A DNA stretch of 31,633 nt from a virus. Location: positions 1 to 31,633 of the IMG/VR virus record IMGVR_UViG_3300027833_000153, one strand, 5' to 3'. Each line of letters begins with the position of its first letter. Position 1 is the first letter of the stretch. Below are positions 8,480 to 14,979 of the stretch, piece by piece. The translations under genes were made by a program, and so were the position numbers. Under the pieces are notes generated by a model. It saw only the letters and a list, made by a program, of their open reading frames with translations. It was not told the DNA's origin and did no database searches.

Positions 8480-9224
8480 AACCTTCCAATTCTTCTTCGT
8501 CTCGCGCCATCCACTCCTGGATGTTTGTTAACGCTTCATTGAATTTCATCTCACCAGAGAACAGGGTTTTCTCTGAGCACCTCACCAAACCTGGGTAGTA
8601 GGGGTCGGTCTTCTCCTGTACGAGCCAGTAGAATTCATCCTTGCCTGTCACCAAAGTGTAGATGTAGGCTTGGATATCGTAGCAGAAGGATCCGACATCG
8701 TACCTGAATTTACTCATCGATCGGGTGGACTTGCTGTCGCACACAAAGTCTGGGTGTAGGTAGTCGATGAAGCCCTTCAGGGGTACACCATCGATGTCTT
8801 CGTTGAACTCCACCTGCGGCTGTCCCCCACTCAACACTGAGTGAAGTAGCCCCTCGTCGTCAAGCCTTGTGATCATGTCCTCGGCCTTCTTCCAGTCGTC
8901 GCTGCTAACTACTGTACGACCCGACTCCTTTGCTGTCTCGGAAAATACCTGAACCCTTTCCTTGTACACCTTGGTTAGCTTAGGGTTATTGGACTTGATA
9001 CCCTTGGTTAGATCCTCCTCATCCATAACAATGTACTGATTGGGGGCTTCGTTGGGGGTCAATAACAGGCAGTCGTAGAGGGAGCCGAAGCGCAAGGCGT
9101 CACTCTCCTTAAAGAGTGTGCCCCGCATGTACTTCTCCCACTGCCTCATGTCACCGAGGGCATACTTCATTGAAGAGTATGACAGGTGCGGTTTCCCGTA
9201 CCGTTCTTTTAGTTGATCTCTCAT
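8460..9224 (-). CDS. RecE-like exonuclease (PDDEXK-type recombination nuclease)
   Basis: 254 residues. HLSYSSMKYALGD at the N-terminus, then ALRFGSLYDCLLLTP (43-57), E139 in QVEF, LKGFIDYLHPD (149-159) and VCDSKST (161-167), then Q185 in CYDIQAYIYT: the order and residues of the RecE-type PD-(D/E)XK nucleases (acidic D154 and D163, K165). The His often found after FGS is Asp here. Such enzymes resect linear dsDNA to give 3' overhangs. The next gene upstream in the operon encodes an annealing-protein candidate with a 4-base overlap, the classic exonuclease/annealase pair. Confidence 0.8.
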   Translation of the reverse strand: MRDQLKERYGKPHLSYSSMKYALGDMRQWEKYMRGTLFKESDALRFGSLYDCLLLTPNEAPNQYIVMDEEDLTKGIKSNNPKLTKVYKERVQVFSETAKESGRTVVSSDDWKKAEDMITRLDDEGLLHSVLSGGQPQVEFNEDIDGVPLKGFIDYLHPDFVCDSKSTRSMSKFRYDVGSFCYDIQAYIYTLVTGKDEFYWLVQEKTDPYYPGLVRCSEKTLFSGEMKFNEALTNIQEWMARDEEELEGYAKFEV

Positions 9225-9847
9225 CGAACGAATTTGAAGAGTCCAGACAATTGCTGTTCGGAAAGCTGATCCCCGTACTTGCTCTCGATCAAGTCGTATG
9301 CCTTACGCTTGTCAGGGTGACCCTTGATGTAGTTCACGGCCTTCTCCATCATGTCCGCCTCGGGCTCCTCCTTCTTTGCAGGAGCTTTCTTGGCAGGGGC
9401 CTTCTTTGCAGGGGCTTTCTTGGCGGGGGCCTTCGGCTTTGCAGCAGCAGGGTGAGAGAAGTCCTCCTCTTTCTTTGCTGGCTTCGTGTCCTGCTGTGCG
9501 ATCGCTGTCTCCACCTCGTTAGCTGAGGCGATGCTTGCATCGATACCAATACCGAGCATAGCGAGAGCTCTACCTACGGCTGACGTCTCGCAGTTCTCTA
9601 CATAGCTGGTCTTGTTGATGTTGCTAGAAGAACGATCCTCGTGGGCATGGCCCGTGGCGATGACCCTCTGGTTTTCATCTGCTATGATACACTTGAACAC
9701 GACCAACTCGCTGTCGAAGTGGGTTAGCTCAGTGATGACACTGTAGTTCTTGATGGAGTCTTCTTGACGCAGGTATTTAATGCGTTCGTTGACTTCAACG
9801 TACTGCTTGCCACGGATGTTCGTGGTCTTGAATTTGTATGTACTCAT
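9221..9847 (-). CDS. Single-strand annealing protein (ERF/Rad52-like group) with Lys/Ala/Pro linker
   Basis: 208 residues. Residues 10-115 contain VNERIKYLRQ, VVFKCIIADENQRVIATGHAHED and NKTSYVENCETSAVGRALAMLG, a signature of phage ssDNA-annealing proteins that work with RecE-like nucleases (the E-x-x-E-T-S-A-x-G-R-A-L element is highly characteristic). A low-complexity KKAPA linker follows at about residues 135-160 and a short helical C-terminal domain (MEKAVNYIKGHPDKRKAYDLIESKYGD) resembling a small DNA- or protein-binding domain. Overlaps neighbours by 4 bases on both sides. Role: homologous recombination and replication restart of the phage genome. Confidence 0.75.
   Translation of the reverse strand: MSTYKFKTTNIRGKQYVEVNERIKYLRQEDSIKNYSVITELTHFDSELVVFKCIIADENQRVIATGHAHEDRSSSNINKTSYVENCETSAVGRALAMLGIGIDASIASANEVETAIAQQDTKPAKKEEDFSHPAAAKPKAPAKKAPAKKAPAKKAPAKKEEPEADMMEKAVNYIKGHPDKRKAYDLIESKYGDQLSEQQLSGLFKFVR
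9371..9430 (-). repeat. Four 15-bp tandem units coding KKAPA linker
   Basis: Units begin at 9371, 9386, 9401 and 9416 and alternate between two variants (a 30-bp higher-order repeat). They encode the repeated Lys-Lys-Ala-Pro-Ala of the annealing-protein linker. Copy number is likely variable between relatives. Confidence 0.8.
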
Positions 9848-10266
9848 TTGATTAATGAAATAAAGGTTGCGTAATCTACTTTACCGTACAGTTTTTCCAG
9901 TGGCACGCTGACGAAACGTGAATCCATATCGATGTCAACACTCTCGGTGCGCTCTTCGATTTTCTTGGCGACCTCACCTGAGAAGGGCCATGTTTGGTTT
10001 TTGTCCTGGGCTTTGTAAAGACCAGCCTCTTTCTCTAATCGCTTTGATCTCGTATGAATCTTTCCCAAAGCAATGCCGAGCACCCTAGCCTTTCCGCTTA
10101 CGCTTGACTTCGTTCGACCCATACTGTCCGCAAGGCGGCTAACGGTAGGCGCGTCAATACATATTGACATCACGCCTCCACTTTCCTCGATGATTAAATC
10201 CAAGTTGTCTTCTAGAATGCCTGTCTCTTCAGCATTCCACATTTTGTGTGTGAGTTTCTTGCTCAT
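9844..10266 (-). CDS. Putative DNA-binding protein with Myb/HTH-like N-terminus
   Basis: 140 residues. The N-terminal half reads KMWNAEETGILEDNLDL and then PTVSRLADSMGRTKSSVSGKARVLGI, the pattern of a SANT/GcrA-like helix-turn-helix in which a Trp-x-x-E-E helix precedes a recognition helix after 'GRT'. The C-terminal half is charged (KTHTRSKRLEKEAGLY is not a known motif). It overlaps the annealing protein by 4 bases. It could be a regulator of the early promoters or a DNA-compacting protein; the sequence does not decide. Confidence 0.5.
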   Translation of the reverse strand: MSKKLTHKMWNAEETGILEDNLDLIIEESGGVMSICIDAPTVSRLADSMGRTKSSVSGKARVLGIALGKIHTRSKRLEKEAGLYKAQDKNQTWPFSGEVAKKIEERTESVDIDMDSRFVSVPLEKLYGKVDYATFISLIK

Positions 10267-10276
10267 TGTGTTGTTG

Positions 10277-10906
10277 TTAAAATCCTTTTTTTGCTGCCGC
10301 CATCCTGAGATTATTTATCTCCTTGATCAGGTCACTATCCGTAGCTCCATCATCATACATCACGAACTGATCACACATGTTCATGAAGTCCCGCACAATA
10401 TCCATGGATGCTAGAGCTTGCTCCATCAGTCGTTGACGCTGATTGAAATTTCTTTCAAGATGCTCAGGTTTAAAGCATACTTGAATCAAGTTTTTGTCTG
10501 AGCTTTCTAACAGTGACTCAATGCAGTTCCTAAACTGCTTAGAGTACCCAAAGTCTGACTCCCTCAAGTTGTTGCACTTGCGGATACTGTTGATCATTGT
10601 GCTGTGATCTCGGTCAACACTCTTACCCAGGCTTCCCAGAGTAGATGAGGGGTCTAGACTCATAGCCAAGAAGCAGTATGCGTGCCTAGCGTGTGCTATT
10701 TTCTTTACCCTGCTTCGACCCTTAATTAATTCTGGGTCTACATCAAACACTTCGCTCACCACTCTCATCACTTCACTTCTAAGTAAGTCTGAGTTTATGT
10801 GCGTTTTTAATTGCAGTTTTGTGGACAGGCCAGTCAGTTGTTTGCGCTCCATCTGCACTCGTTCACTTGCGATTTTGAACCTCTGATGTGGGCTTAATTT
10901 TTTCAT
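10277..10906 (-). CDS. DnaA domain-IV-like origin-binding protein without AAA+ domain
   Basis: 209 residues. Residues 45-115 match the C-terminal DNA-binding domain of DnaA: VSEVFDVDPELIKGRSRVKKI, ARHAYCFLAM and the signature VDRDHSTM (97-104; bacterial DnaA has GRDHTTV). The AAA+ ATPase and domain I are absent; instead there is a 44-residue basic N-terminus and a 95-residue helical C-terminus. It may bind DnaA boxes or phage iterons to start replication or to act as a repressor. It overlaps the upstream stop by one base (TAATG). Family call of the domain is firm; function inferred. Confidence 0.8.
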   Translation of the reverse strand: MKKLSPHQRFKIASERVQMERKQLTGLSTKLQLKTHINSDLLRSEVMRVVSEVFDVDPELIKGRSRVKKIAHARHAYCFLAMSLDPSSTLGSLGKSVDRDHSTMINSIRKCNNLRESDFGYSKQFRNCIESLLESSDKNLIQVCFKPEHLERNFNQRQRLMEQALASMDIVRDFMNMCDQFVMYDDGATDSDLIKEINNLRMAAAKKGF

Positions 10907-11358
10907 TACTTAATTGATACGTTGGTTACTTTCATAAAGATTTTGCTCGGCGCATGAGCGAAGTACTTGAGCAGGGCAGGGCATAGCCAGAACTCGTGGG
11001 TGTCCAGCGTGTCATACTCTGTTGCTATGATTTGATAGTCGTTACCACCCATGCTTGGGGCGACGTGCTCGGCTAGGATTCCCCAACCAGGGAACTGCCC
11101 GTCACTGAATAGGATGTCGATGCAGGCTTGGTCGGGTTGAGAAGACCGTAAGCGTGCAATCTCATCGAAGATTTCGTCTGCTCCAGCTACAAAGGGTTCC
11201 TTGATTAAGCCTAGGCCGTAGTGGTCGAAGACCCAAGAGCTTTCGTGCTGATAGACACGCATGGTGTATATCGAATTCTGACAGTCTCGTGTGCCCAGTT
11301 TGGGTTCACGATTAGATGTGATGACGGATCGGATTTGTTGTGCCCACTCTTTAAGCAT
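10906..11358 (-). CDS. Conserved protein, DUF6717-like
   Basis: 150 residues. WVFDHYGLGLIKEPFVAGADEI, followed by FSDGQFPGW and finally EFWLCPALLKYF, is the pattern of a small widespread family seen in phages and bacteria that I recall as DUF6717; its biochemical role is unknown. The N-terminal 20 residues are extra and basic. Overlaps the upstream gene by 8 bases and the DnaA-like gene by one. Confidence 0.6.
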   Translation of the reverse strand: MLKEWAQQIRSVITSNREPKLGTRDCQNSIYTMRVYQHESSWVFDHYGLGLIKEPFVAGADEIFDEIARLRSSQPDQACIDILFSDGQFPGWGILAEHVAPSMGGNDYQIIATEYDTLDTHEFWLCPALLKYFAHAPSKIFMKVTNVSIK

Positions 11359-11743
11359 ATGTCTTTGTGATTTCTGGTTGAATGATGAGCCGACCGAAGG
11401 TGGCGAGCATCGGGTGTGTTGTGTTGTCTATGTCTTGGCGCTTGCTGTTGAACCAATGTACCCTGCGCTTGGGGTTGTAGTGGAAGAAGCTCTTCACATC
11501 AGGAACAGAGAACTGACCTCGTGGCTTGACGATGACCGAGTCACACTCGACCCATGCACACACAGTCTTATTCTCTCCGCTCAAGATTCGCTCTGCTGTG
11601 CCCCTCTGATTGCGGAGGACGGCGTTGTGCATCTCCAGGATTACGTCCTCGGGGTCGTAATATTCTACCTCATCCCCAGTGCGCACCTGCCATCGGTACT
11701 TGTTCGGTCCATTGGCAAGGTGGAATCGGACCTTAGTGGTCAT
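11351..11743 (-). CDS. Conserved phage protein of unknown function
   Basis: 130 residues from the ATG at 11743; the longer frame start at 11875 is read through the neighbouring gene in another frame and is rejected. Strong beta pattern at the N-terminus (TTKVRFHLANGPNKYRWQV) and a segment KTVCAWVECDSVIV reminiscent of small phage and plasmid proteins that have WQ and CAW motifs. No catalytic residues recognised. Overlaps upstream by 11 bases and downstream by 8. Confidence 0.65.
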   Translation of the reverse strand: MTTKVRFHLANGPNKYRWQVRTGDEVEYYDPEDVILEMHNAVLRNQRGTAERILSGENKTVCAWVECDSVIVKPRGQFSVPDVKSFFHYNPKRRVHWFNSKRQDIDNTTHPMLATFGRLIIQPEITKTYA

Positions 11744-11924
11744 GGCGCTCAAGGATTTTAGTGATGGTGATGGAGCCGAAGCTCGTTTGGTTTTGGATGC
11801 GGCGCTTGTGATTGATGGCATCATCCATGTCGTAGCAGGGGATCCAATCTGAGGACACCCCGTCACCTTCGTCACCTGCTAGGTACGCTACTACGTACTT
11901 CATCTTACTGCTGTCTTTACTCAT
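11733..11924 (-). CDS. Small phage protein of unknown function
   Basis: 63 residues; begins MSKDSSKMKYVVAYLAGDEG and contains a CYDMDDAINHKRRIQNQ helix. The pattern strand-helix-strand suggests a tiny alpha/beta domain. Overlaps upstream gene by 4 bases (ATGA) and downstream by 11. Confidence 0.55.
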   Translation of the reverse strand: MSKDSSKMKYVVAYLAGDEGDGVSSDWIPCYDMDDAINHKRRIQNQTSFGSITITKILERHDH

Positions 11925-12115
11925 TGCTTGTGTGGGTTGCGAGCGGCGATGCGCTCAGGGAACATGACGTCCAGGATTTTCCTTTGCTTCTTTTCGTATC
12001 TCTCACGCTTGCCTTCGTCATGCACTTCATACTGAAGCACGTCATCGAGTAGGTCAAGGAGTTTATTGAGTGCCGTGGCTTGCTCCACCGTCCATCTTGT
12101 TTCAGTATCCGTCAT
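11921..12115 (-). CDS. Small helical protein of unknown function
   Basis: 64 residues from the ATG at 12115, chosen because it makes an ATGA overlap with the gene upstream and because many neighbours begin with MTD. Helical and charged (NKLLDLLDDVLQYEVHDEG, then KRERYEKKQRK); could form a coiled-coil dimer. Confidence 0.55.
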   Translation of the reverse strand: MTDTETRWTVEQATALNKLLDLLDDVLQYEVHDEGKRERYEKKQRKILDVMFPERIAARNPHKQ

Positions 12116-12258
12116 CGTTTTGTGGGGTTGATGCACTTGACTCGGCGTTGCTCCGCCTTGTGCTTTTCGTATGCTTCATCGGATACGGGAATCTCTACGC
12201 GCTTGCCGACTTGACTGGACATCATGTCCTCCAACCATAGGGTGAGTGTGTCTTTCAT
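12112..12258 (-). CDS. Small protein of unknown function
   Basis: 48 residues from the ATG at 12258 (too short for usual gene length cutoffs in this form). Begins MKDTLTLWLEDMM; basic C-terminus. The start is supported by ATGA overlap with a tiny membrane ORF upstream and by the CA-rich leader before the ATG that recurs in this block. Confidence 0.5.
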   Translation of the reverse strand: MKDTLTLWLEDMMSSQVGKRVEIPVSDEAYEKHKAEQRRVKCINPTKR

Positions 12259-12341
12259 TGTGTGTGTGTTGCGATTAATAAGAGGATGCACAGGAAGATC
12301 CCTGCCCATCCGAATGCGATAATGTCTTCAGTGTCCTTCAT
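12255..12341 (-). CDS. Putative 28-residue single-TM microprotein
   Basis: ATG at 12341, stop TGA at 12255-12257 forming ATGA with the next gene. A short acidic N-terminus (MKDTEDI) is followed by one hydrophobic helix (IAFGWAGIFLCILLLIA). Overlaps the upstream gene by 14 bases, so it occupies a gap with coupling at both ends. A second tiny membrane ORF of the same style lies at 8408-8479. Confidence 0.45.
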   Translation of the reverse strand: MKDTEDIIAFGWAGIFLCILLLIATHTQ

Positions 12342-12600
12342 AGTCTTCTAGTACTACGGCGTCACCACTAGCAAGGGCGTCACGCTCATCCCTCCCTAAA
12401 AAGCCCCCACCTCGTTTGCTTACAAGCTGAAATCTATATAGGCCCCACCCCCACTGATTCTTGAGGTCATCCCACCATATGTTGAGGTCGTGTGGCATAT
12501 TGTTCCACATGACTGTCATCCAATCGTCCTCCCCGTATACTTTGTAGGGGCCGTAGCCTGACATCTCGTCGAGGCACTTGATGTATATGTGATCAGCCAT
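12328..12600 (-). CDS. Trp-rich small phage protein of unknown function
   Basis: 90 residues from the ATG at 12600, which overlaps the stop of the 59-residue gene upstream (ATGGCTGA); a start at 12618 is also open. Unusually rich in Trp (DDWMTVMWNNMP, NIWWDDLKNQWGWGLY) and acidic at the end (VVLEDYEGH). No family recognised. Confidence 0.6.
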   Translation of the reverse strand: MADHIYIKCLDEMSGYGPYKVYGEDDWMTVMWNNMPHDLNIWWDDLKNQWGWGLYRFQLVSKRGGGFLGRDERDALASGDAVVLEDYEGH

Positions 12601-12772
12601 TGGGGGAAAGGAGGTCAAGGATTTTTGCTAACGCATCAGTGTATTCAGGCTTGATGTTGTCTTCGTCTTTGTTCAAGAGGCGTAGGAATTTCACTACCTC
12701 ATGTTCACGAGATTGATACTCGTGAATCTGCTTACGCAGGTTGTTGAACTGAAGGTTTCTTTCGTCGGTCAT
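12593..12772 (-). CDS. Small helical protein, first gene after promoter P1
   Basis: 59 residues, ATG at 12772, TGA at 12593-12595. Begins MTDERNLQFNNLRKQIHEYQ and is helical and charged throughout, consistent with a coiled coil. It starts 24 bases after the -7 element of promoter P1, with the recurring CATCAATCAACC-type leader between. Not recognised. Confidence 0.6.
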   Translation of the reverse strand: MTDERNLQFNNLRKQIHEYQSREHEVVKFLRLLNKDEDNIKPEYTDALAKILDLLSPNG

Positions 12773-12795
12773 TGTGTGGTGGTTGATTGATGGAG

Positions 12796-12847
12796 CAAAC
12801 CTACAACATTGTTAAGTGGTTGTCAAGTTCTTTAACACTTTTTAACA
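12796..12847 (-). promoter_or_regulatory. Early promoter P1 (TTGACA-N17-TAGGTTTG with TGTTAAA repeat)
   Basis: Read on the minus strand: TGTTAAA at 12847-12841 and again at 12837-12831 (10-bp period), TTGACA at 12826-12821, a 17-bp spacer, then TAGGTTTG at 12803-12796. TAnnTTTG is the Bacteroidetes -7 element. It serves the gene starting at 12772. Same layout as the four other copies. Confidence 0.85.
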
Positions 12848-13126
12848 TTCTCCCCTGTCTTCCTTCAGAATGTCGAAGACTTGTACAGGTACGGAGTCTC
12901 GGAACGCAGTGTCTTGTTTGCATATCCACTTGTACATGGTGTTCGAGTCCTCGTACTTAGCAAACCTGTTCGACAGCTCCCGCATTACGGGTGAGTCGAT
13001 GTCCTTGCAGTATCCGAACCGCTTGTTCATCTCTTTGTGTTGATCCCTCATGTATCTCGCTCGTTCTCTTAGCCGTGTCGCGATGTGCCTGTCGAGGTGC
13101 TTGGTGCGTGTGAAAAATTTATTCAT
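12842..13126 (-). CDS. Basic small protein of unknown function
   Basis: 94 residues from MNKFFTRTKHLDRH at 13126 (ATGA overlap with upstream stop). Strongly basic N-terminal half (RHIATRLRERARYMRDQHKEMNKRF, abridged), so may bind nucleic acid. The stop codon TAA after a Cys codon (TGT TAA) is part of the TGTTAAA repeat of promoter P1. Confidence 0.6.
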   Translation of the reverse strand: MNKFFTRTKHLDRHIATRLRERARYMRDQHKEMNKRFGYCKDIDSPVMRELSNRFAKYEDSNTMYKWICKQDTAFRDSVPVQVFDILKEDRGEC

Positions 13127-13293
13127 GTGTTGGTTTCTACTTCTTGCACTCGGTTCCACTGGTAGTTCTTGGTCACGGGAACCCAGTATTCGATGTCGGT
13201 CTCAGGGTCGTACCAGAGTTCGTGGTGCTGCCCCGTGATGTCATCCTGCCATGCACTGGTATACTCAAGGCGGTCAATTATTTCTTGCTTCAT
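13123..13293 (-). CDS. Small acidic protein of unknown function
   Basis: 56 residues from the ATG at 13293; a longer frame to 13470 is antisense-like low-quality sequence and rejected. MKQEIIDRLEYTSAWQDD begins the protein; aromatic and acidic residues (HHELWYDPETDIEYWVPV) dominate. Preceded by a CA-rich leader without Shine-Dalgarno. Confidence 0.5.
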   Translation of the reverse strand: MKQEIIDRLEYTSAWQDDITGQHHELWYDPETDIEYWVPVTKNYQWNRVQEVETNT

Positions 13294-13322
13294 TGGTTCT
13301 GTGTCAAATTTTTGTGTGTGTG

Positions 13323-13532
13323 TCAGAGGTACTTGCGGATGCAGAAGTCCACCACAGCCTGCCAATCGATGTGGTCTGTGTCCATAGGGGTGAATTCGAG
13401 CGCCGTGAGTGTTTTGCGGCGGGCATCCACAGGGAATTCTTTTGCCACGAAGGAATTGATATCCTCCCAATTGACGAGGGTGAACAGCTTTACCTGAAGC
13501 TCATTCTGGAGCGGTGTGAGTGTGTTTGTCAT
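13323..13532 (-). CDS. Small phage protein of unknown function
   Basis: 69 residues from MTNTLTPLQ at 13532 (ATGA overlap with upstream stop). Contains KLFTLVNWEDINSFVAKEF and ends FCIRKYL. A comparable ending FxSMVQWCIDRRKS appears in the 18162-18431 protein, a weak resemblance only. Confidence 0.55.
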   Translation of the reverse strand: MTNTLTPLQNELQVKLFTLVNWEDINSFVAKEFPVDARRKTLTALEFTPMDTDHIDWQAVVDFCIRKYL

Positions 13533-13711
13533 GGTTGTTGGTTTTTCCATTCGTCTGCGCGGAATTGGATTTCCGCATCGGAGATTTGCACATAGATATC
13601 AAAGCCTACGTGAACGTATACATATGAGAAGTCGGCCTGATATGCATCCACGTCAATGGACTTGAAGTAATTCAGGCAGTCTTCGATTGTGGACTTGTAT
13701 TGCTTGTTCAT
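13529..13711 (-). CDS. Small phage protein of unknown function
   Basis: 60 residues; MNKQYKSTIEDCLNYFKSID then a Tyr/Val-rich strand region (FSYVYVHVGFDIYVQI) and a short helix. Probably a small alpha/beta protein. ATGA-type overlaps on both sides. Confidence 0.55.
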   Translation of the reverse strand: MNKQYKSTIEDCLNYFKSIDVDAYQADFSYVYVHVGFDIYVQISDAEIQFRADEWKNQQP

Positions 13712-13950
13712 TTTGATTGCTCAGGTAGTTTTTCCCCCATGACCCACCCGAAACAGAACTCGGCAAGGGCTCCCCTGAAGTTCTCCATCTCGGTTCCGTC
13801 ATCATCGAGCGTGTCGGTGACGTCATGATCAAGCAGAAGCCATAGGCGGTCAACAAAATCGCTGTCGAGACTCATTTCATCAATGGCGTTGAATTGTTTG
13901 CGTTGCTTTGGAGTAAGTAGGTCTGTCTTCGTGTATTCGTAGTAGCTCAT
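13708..13950 (-). CDS. Small acidic protein of unknown function
   Basis: 80 residues from MSYYEYTKTDLL at 13950. The open frame extends to 14076 but that part is the tRNA-Arg gene read in-frame, so the start just downstream of the tRNA is chosen. Acidic (DHDVTDTLDDDGTEMENF); ends FCFGWVMGEKLPEQSK. No family recognised. Confidence 0.6.
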   Translation of the reverse strand: MSYYEYTKTDLLTPKQRKQFNAIDEMSLDSDFVDRLWLLLDHDVTDTLDDDGTEMENFRGALAEFCFGWVMGEKLPEQSK

Positions 13951-13964
13951 GTGTTCTGTGTTTG

Positions 13965-14037
13965 TACCCACGGCAGGAATCGAACCTGCGACCGACTGCT
14001 TAGAAGGCAGTTGCTCTATCCCCTGAGCTACGTGGGT
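13965..14037 (-). tRNA. tRNA-Arg(TCT)
   Basis: Complete 73-nt cloverleaf on the minus strand: acceptor ACCCACG/CGTGGGT, D-stem GCTC/GAGC, anticodon stem ACTGC/GCAGT with loop CTTCTAA (anticodon TCT), T-arm GCAGG-TTCGAAT-CCTGC, discriminator A. CCA is not encoded. AGA is a codon used often in the late genes, so the tRNA may supplement the host pool. Confidence 0.95.
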
Positions 14038-14113
14038 GGGGTAGGGGCCTCTCACCCCCTCGACGCACGATGACAAAGTTCAAATGGGTGGTGCGCTCTC
14101 ACCCTCAACACCC

Positions 14114-14129
14114 CGTGGTCCCCACCACG
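14114..14129 (-). other. Perfect hairpin after a small gene
   Basis: CGTGGT-GGGG-ACCACG on the minus strand, one base past the stop of the 39-residue gene. No T-run follows, so it is more likely an mRNA-end stabiliser or processing element than a terminator. The rest of 14038-14113, up to the tRNA, shows no gene. Confidence 0.4.
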
Positions 14130-14130
14130 T

Positions 14131-14250
14131 TCACTTCATACCAATGATGCCAGCAACAACGCTGTATAGTTCGTTTGCTTCATCGAAACTGTAAGGGTCA
14201 TCGATACACATCATCTCAAGCGCATAGCGCAAATCATTTTCGTCTTCCAT
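14131..14250 (-). CDS. Very small acidic protein of unknown function
   Basis: 39 residues from the ATG at 14250, TGA at 14131-14133. MEDENDLRYALEMM, then DDPYSFDEANELYSVV and a hydrophobic end. Five bases downstream of the previous stop, in operon spacing. Codon use looks coding; no homologue recalled. Confidence 0.45.
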   Translation of the reverse strand: MEDENDLRYALEMMCIDDPYSFDEANELYSVVAGIIGMK

Positions 14251-14255
14251 TGCGG

Positions 14256-14684
14256 TTACCCAAACACTATTTCGTTGTACAGGATGCACTGCAACAGCAC
14301 ATCGCTTGTTGTCGCGTCACCATTATCCCTCATCATGTCGTTGAAGTGACGAGGATAAGAGTTTGCCATGGTCATCACGCCCCTCTTAATACTTGCGGGG
14401 GTGATGTGATTTAGTTCTCGGTCGTCATCCTCCACCTCTACGTAGAAGCGGAGGTCGTGGATGCAACACCATGACATGACCTTTGAGTATGTCTCCCCCA
14501 ACTTCTGCTCTTTCCATGGGGACTCCTTGTGCCTTGTCTTTAGGCTACCCCAATCGATGCACTTAATCCAGTAATTGCTACCCCCTTCGAAGGCCCCGAC
14601 GATCAGGTCTGTTGCCTTTGAAAACTCGATACTTGTCTTGACCTCGATGGTCTTGAGTGTTGCTACGTCTGTCATGATACTCAT
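14256..14684 (-). CDS. Conserved-looking phage protein of unknown function
   Basis: 142 residues. MSIMTDVATLKTIEVKTSIEFSKATD opens, then AFEGGSNYWIKCIDWG, a GGSNYW pattern that I have the impression recurs in phage proteins, and ITPASIKRGVMTMANSYPRHFNDMM near the C-terminus. An alternative start is MTDVATLK at 14675; the one at 14684 is preferred for its ATGA overlap. No catalytic motif recognised. Confidence 0.65.
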   Translation of the reverse strand: MSIMTDVATLKTIEVKTSIEFSKATDLIVGAFEGGSNYWIKCIDWGSLKTRHKESPWKEQKLGETYSKVMSWCCIHDLRFYVEVEDDDRELNHITPASIKRGVMTMANSYPRHFNDMMRDNGDATTSDVLLQCILYNEIVFG

Positions 14685-14824
14685 TTGCTTCTGTTAATCT
14701 GTTTGTTTACCAAGTCGATAGCGTCATCGACTTTCTTTTCTGTTTCGATTTCCCCTGCAAATTCAACGCAGTTGCTTGCCTTCCAGAGTGCGTCTCGCAC
14801 CAACATGAGTTCTGCTTTTGTCAT
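14681..14824 (-). CDS. Small helical protein, paralogue-like pair member
   Basis: 47 residues from the ATG at 14824. MTKAELMLVRDALWKAS resembles the start of the next gene upstream (MTQDEIQKVQQALMMAE), and both end in an Ile/Leu/Lys helix (AIDLVNKQINRSK and AIEITDKYTDE). They look like a tandem duplication. ATGA overlaps at both ends. Confidence 0.5.
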   Translation of the reverse strand: MTKAELMLVRDALWKASNCVEFAGEIETEKKVDDAIDLVNKQINRSK

Positions 14825-14979
14825 TCGTCTGTGTACTTGTCTGTGATTTCGATTGCCTCGGTCAGCACTTTGCTGAGTGGATTGGACAGCCCTTCGATTG
14901 CCCCCTTTGGGGTGGCGAGATAGAACATCTCCGCCATCATCAGTGCCTGTTGCACCTTTTGGATTTCGTCTTGTGTCAT
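14821..14979 (-). CDS. Small helical protein, paralogue-like pair member
   Basis: 52 residues from the ATG at 14979. Two helices, similar in pattern to the product of 14681-14824. The reading frame upstream of 14979 is a shadow of the 220-residue gene. ATGA overlaps at both ends. Confidence 0.5.
   Translation of the reverse strand: MTQDEIQKVQQALMMAEMFYLATPKGAIEGLSNPLSKVLTEAIEITDKYTDE

Noticed and set aside
9116-9526. Plus-strand ORF of 136 residues across the RecE-like and annealing genes
   Set aside because: Leu/Cys/Arg-rich antisense of the KKAPA repeats; no support.
13951-14076. N-terminal extension of the 80-residue gene
   Set aside because: It is the tRNA-Arg gene and its flank translated; the internal ATG just after the tRNA is the sensible start.
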